A stretch of DNA of 35,807 bases from an uncultured Bacteroidia bacterium (GTDB lineage Bacteria > Bacteroidota > Bacteroidia > J057 > CALLMJ01), in NCBI GenBank assembly GCA_938006875.1, contig CALLMJ010000153.1, positions 1 through 35,807 of the forward strand, read 5' to 3'. The translations under genes were made by a program, and so were the position numbers. This document shows, in pieces, positions 33,359 to 35,807 of this stretch (its first letter is position 1; each line of letters starts with the position of its first letter). Below the pieces are notes generated by a model, which saw only the letters and a list, made by a program, of their open reading frames with translations, was not told where the DNA came from and made no database searches.

Positions 33359-34897
33359 TCAACTTTTCCAGTAGCTTCTATCTAAGTTTCTGTAATGAAT
33401 AGCTTCTGCAACATGTTCTACTTTAATATTTTCGCTTCCTGCTAAATCTGCAATGGTTCTAGAAACTTTCAAAATTCTATCATAAGCTCTTGCAGATAAA
33501 TCCAATTTTTCCATAGCTGTTTTTAAGAGTTTTTCACTCACGGAGTCCAATTGGCAATATTCATGAATTAATTTTCCGGATAGCATAGCATTTGAATAAA
33601 TTTCTTTCAAGTCTTTATATCTTTCAATTTGTTTATTTCGTGCATCAATAACTCTTTTCCGAATTACTTCGCTACTTTCTATTTTTCTTTTTGTAGATAA
33701 TTCTTCAAAATTGACAGGCGTAACTTCAAGATGGATATCAATTCTATCCATCAAGGGACCCGAAATTTTATTGAGGTATTTTTCTACGATTGGAGGTGTA
33801 CAACTACAAGATTTGGTTGGATGATTATAAAAACCACAAGGACAAGGGTTCATGCTAGCAATTAACATAAAATTACAAGGATATTCTACTGTAAATTTAG
33901 CCCTAGAAATGGTAATTATTCTATCTTCGAGGGGTTGCCTCATAACTTCTAATACTTGCCTTTTAAATTCAGGGAGTTCATCTAAAAACAGAACACCATT
34001 ATGAGCCAAAGATATTTCACCGGGCTGAGGATGATTTCCACCACCTACAAGAGCAACATCAGAAATTGTATGATGAGGAGAGCGAAAAGGTCTTTGAGCG
34101 ATGAGCCCTTTTTGTGTTTTTAATTTTCCTGCAACAGAATGAATTTTAGTAGTTTCTAAGGCTTCTTGAAGTGTTAATGGAGGTAAAATTGTAGCAAAAC
34201 GCCTTGCTAACATGGTTTTACCAGAACCCGGAGGTCCAATCATAATTAAATTATGCCCACCTGCTGCTGCTACTTCTAAGCCTCTTTTAATATTTTCTTG
34301 ACCTTTTACTTCTGAAAAATCCACTTCTAAATGTTCTTGATGATAAGAAAACAACTCACGAGTATCTAAATAATACGGTTCTATTTTTAAATGACCATTT
34401 AAAAAATCAGCAGCTTGTCTTAAATTTTCTACGGGTATAACATCTAAATGATTTACAATACCAGCTTCATTTGCATTTTGAGCAGGCAAAATAAAACCTT
34501 TGTAACCTTTTTTACGAGCTTCAATAGCAATAGGTAATGCACCTTTAATTGGTTGTAAAGAACCATCTAAAGAAAGTTCGCCAAGAATCAAATAATCTTC
34601 TAACTTGTCGGAAGCCATTTGTCTACTTGCTGCTAAAATCCCGATGGCAATAGTCAAATCAAATGCAGAACCTTCTTTTCTTACATCTGCTGGTGCTAAA
34701 TTGATAGTAATTTTTCCTCTGGGAAATTCGTATCCGTTGTTACGAATAGCAGTTTCTACTCTTTCTTTGCTTTCTTTTACTGCGTTATCGGGTAATCCTA
34801 CCATTGCATACCCAAAACTACCACCTATATTCACTTCAACAAATATAGGAATAGCGTTTACTCCTACTATGGAACATCCATGAGTTTTTACTAACAT
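33359..34897 (-). CDS. YifB/ComM-family Mg-chelatase-like AAA+ ATPase
   Basis: The 512-aa protein starts at ATG 34897 (MLVKTHGCSIVGVNAIPIFV), the family N-terminus; a TTG 30 bp upstream lies before the probable promoter start. The N-terminal part is the Lon-substrate-like ChlI-type domain (VGLPDNAVKESKERVETAIR, PADVRKEGSAFDLTIAIGIL). The AAA+ core has Walker A at 221-228 (GPPGSGKT), HHTISDVALVGGG, Walker B LFLDELPEF (about 303-311), and the cysteine-rich MNPCPCGFYN...CSC. A C-terminal Mg_chelatase segment closes it (LSARAYDRILKVSRTIADLA). ComM promotes branch migration during natural transformation in Vibrio; a role in DNA uptake here is inference. Confidence 0.93.
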   Translation of the reverse strand: MLVKTHGCSIVGVNAIPIFVEVNIGGSFGYAMVGLPDNAVKESKERVETAIRNNGYEFPRGKITINLAPADVRKEGSAFDLTIAIGILAASRQMASDKLEDYLILGELSLDGSLQPIKGALPIAIEARKKGYKGFILPAQNANEAGIVNHLDVIPVENLRQAADFLNGHLKIEPYYLDTRELFSYHQEHLEVDFSEVKGQENIKRGLEVAAAGGHNLIMIGPPGSGKTMLARRFATILPPLTLQEALETTKIHSVAGKLKTQKGLIAQRPFRSPHHTISDVALVGGGNHPQPGEISLAHNGVLFLDELPEFKRQVLEVMRQPLEDRIITISRAKFTVEYPCNFMLIASMNPCPCGFYNHPTKSCSCTPPIVEKYLNKISGPLMDRIDIHLEVTPVNFEELSTKRKIESSEVIRKRVIDARNKQIERYKDLKEIYSNAMLSGKLIHEYCQLDSVSEKLLKTAMEKLDLSARAYDRILKVSRTIADLAGSENIKVEHVAEAIHYRNLDRSYWKS

Positions 34898-34914
34898 ATT
34901 TCTATTATTTATTA

Positions 34915-34923
34915 CAAAAATTA
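34915..34923 (-). promoter_or_regulatory. Variant -7 box (TAATTTTTG, one extra base) for the YifB-like gene
   Basis: TA and TTTG are separated by three rather than two bases. The predicted start near 34911 gives a leader of about 14 nt to ATG 34897. Confidence 0.3.
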
Positions 34924-35012
34924 TCAATGCATGCCCTTTGTTTCATTTTATTTCGCTACGGGTTGGGCTACTACGTCTTTTACTTCGTTTCAGCATTTGG
35001 GAAATTCAATAA

Positions 35013-35807
35013 TCACAATCCTTCAATTTCGTGTTGAGACAAACCTGTAATATTGATTATTGTTTGAATATCATAATTATGATATTTTAGAAACTTTGCA
35101 GTTTCTAATAGTTTCAAACGATTTTCTTCTAACAATTTTTCTTTCTCCTCAGCTCGTTTTCTTTCTTCTTCGGCTTTTTTCTTTTCTTCTTCGGCTTTTT
35201 TCTTTTCTTCTTCGGCTCTTTTCTTTTCTTCTTCGGCTCTTTTCTTTTCTTCTTCGGCTCTTTTCTTTTCTTCTTCTAGTAATTTTTCTTTCTCCTCCAA
35301 TTTCATTTGTAATTCTTCATGAGTTTCCTCTCTTATCCTTAACTCGTCTAAAAAATCATCTTCCACATCCATTTGTTTTTGGGTTTCTACATCTTTGGAT
35401 ATATAAATCAAACGTTTCAAGATACTGTAATGACTTACAGGAAATTCACTTTCTTCAAATTCTACAAAACGCATCATGGCTACATCAAATACACTCAAAA
35501 CCTTCTCTAAGTCCGTTTTTTTACCTTTCTTTTTCTTAATGGCAGGAATTTGAATGACAATTGCATCATGGCTTATTCCTTCAATAAAAGGTTCTTTTTC
35601 TTTCAATACCTCTTCTGTACCATGAACTAAATATTGACGTTTAACTCTTATAATCGGCACATCGTCATGAACTTGCAAATGGTGTCCCAGAATGTATATG
35701 GTGATAATGGGAATTGCATCATTGCCTTTCATGTTGTCTTTGTTGGCGTATTGATTGCCGATGTATCTTCTAAACCGAAACGTTTGATTAAAAAACTTGA
35801 TTTTTTG
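35013..35807 (-). CDS. PD-(D/E)XK nuclease family transposase-like protein, C-terminal part (continues beyond window)
   Basis: The frame is open to the window edge, so only the last 264 residues are seen. They begin FFNQTFRFRRYIGNQYANKD and continue with ALPIITIYILGHHL-like AIPIITIYILGHHL, EPFIEGISHDAIVIQIPAI and KKTDLEKVLSVFDV. This order is typical of the middle of Rpn/PDDEXK-family transposase-like proteins common in Bacteroidota; the nuclease residues themselves would lie upstream. A coiled coil of charged heptads (EEEKKRA x about six) spans about residues 176-229 of the fragment, then a C-terminal helix-turn-helix-like tail (YDIQTIINITGLSQHEI). Family members may promote recombination; whether this copy is mobile cannot be judged. 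Confidence 0.78.
   Translation of the reverse strand, partial: QKIKFFNQTFRFRRYIGNQYANKDNMKGNDAIPIITIYILGHHLQVHDDVPIIRVKRQYLVHGTEEVLKEKEPFIEGISHDAIVIQIPAIKKKKGKKTDLEKVLSVFDVAMMRFVEFEESEFPVSHYSILKRLIYISKDVETQKQMDVEDDFLDELRIREETHEELQMKLEEKEKLLEEEKKRAEEEKKRAEEEKKRAEEEKKKAEEEKKKAEEERKRAEEKEKLLEENRLKLLETAKFLKYHNYDIQTIINITGLSQHEIEGL
35171..35275. repeat. 21-bp tandem repeat (5 in-phase units) encoding the EEEKKRA heptad
   Basis: Units of CGGCTCTTTTCTTTTCTTCTT (first ones with TTTTTT) recur every 21 bp at 35171, 35192, 35213, 35234 and 35255. On the coding (minus) strand each unit is one heptad EEEKK(R/K)A of the coiled coil, so gain or loss of units changes coiled-coil length without a frameshift. 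Confidence 0.85.

Overview
The window is AT-rich DNA from a member of the Bacteroidota. The evidence is a Por/T9SS-type C-terminal sorting domain, a DUF4476 protein, a DUF2723 membrane protein, a LytS/LytR-type pair with a periplasmic propeller sensor, a DUF3298 lipid/exported protein, and many copies of the Bacteroidota -7 promoter box TAnnTTTG just upstream of genes. Shine-Dalgarno sequences are not evident. The class cannot be fixed from this window; a Cytophagia- or Flavobacteriia-like lineage is a guess.

Layout. 1-2.2 kb (+): 3' part of a dihydroorotase-like protein lacking several metal ligands, a small membrane-anchored unknown, and an Nfu-type Fe-S scaffold. 2.3-7.75 kb (-): a secreted beta-helix T9SS cargo, then a propeller histidine kinase with its LytTR regulator. 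7.9-12.65 kb (+): NeuD-like acyltransferase plus ABC-2 permease, a 73-aa membrane protein, PhoH and a dicarboxylate/amino-acid symporter. 12.9-18.4 kb (-): DUF4476 protein, a CoA-transferase preceded by a frameshifted small lipoprotein with an EF-hand-like loop, and a 1025-aa DUF2723 protein. 18.4-19.2 kb: a gene-free interval with two hairpins and a 4.5-copy tandem array of imperfect palindromes; a diverged single copy recurs at about 25.6 kb. 19.2-21 kb (+): two overlapping unknown exported proteins. 21-24.2 kb (-): DUF3298 protein translationally coupled behind fmt, an exported unknown, and ribosomal protein L31 type B. 24.4-29.6 kb (+): WG-repeat protein, an 881-aa tandem fusion of two D-Ala-D-Ala-ligase-like ATP-grasp units, and a LolC/E-type permease. 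29.6-35.8 kb (-): an operon GT2 / NuoJ / GT4, CinA, the ComM/YifB-like ATPase, and the C-terminal part of a PD-(D/E)XK nuclease-family transposase-like protein with a long charged coiled coil.

Most of the window is ordinary chromosomal housekeeping. The observations I find most worth checking are: (i) the double-Ddl fusion, in which the two halves have lost different conserved elements; (ii) a set of promoters placed so close to start codons that leaderless or nearly leaderless mRNAs are predicted, which also corrects two gene starts; (iii) the palindromic tandem array and its dispersed relatives; (iv) the frameshifted EF-hand lipoprotein; (v) the metal-ligand-depleted dihydroorotase-like protein. 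I see no tRNA, rRNA, CRISPR array, complete insertion sequence or prophage.
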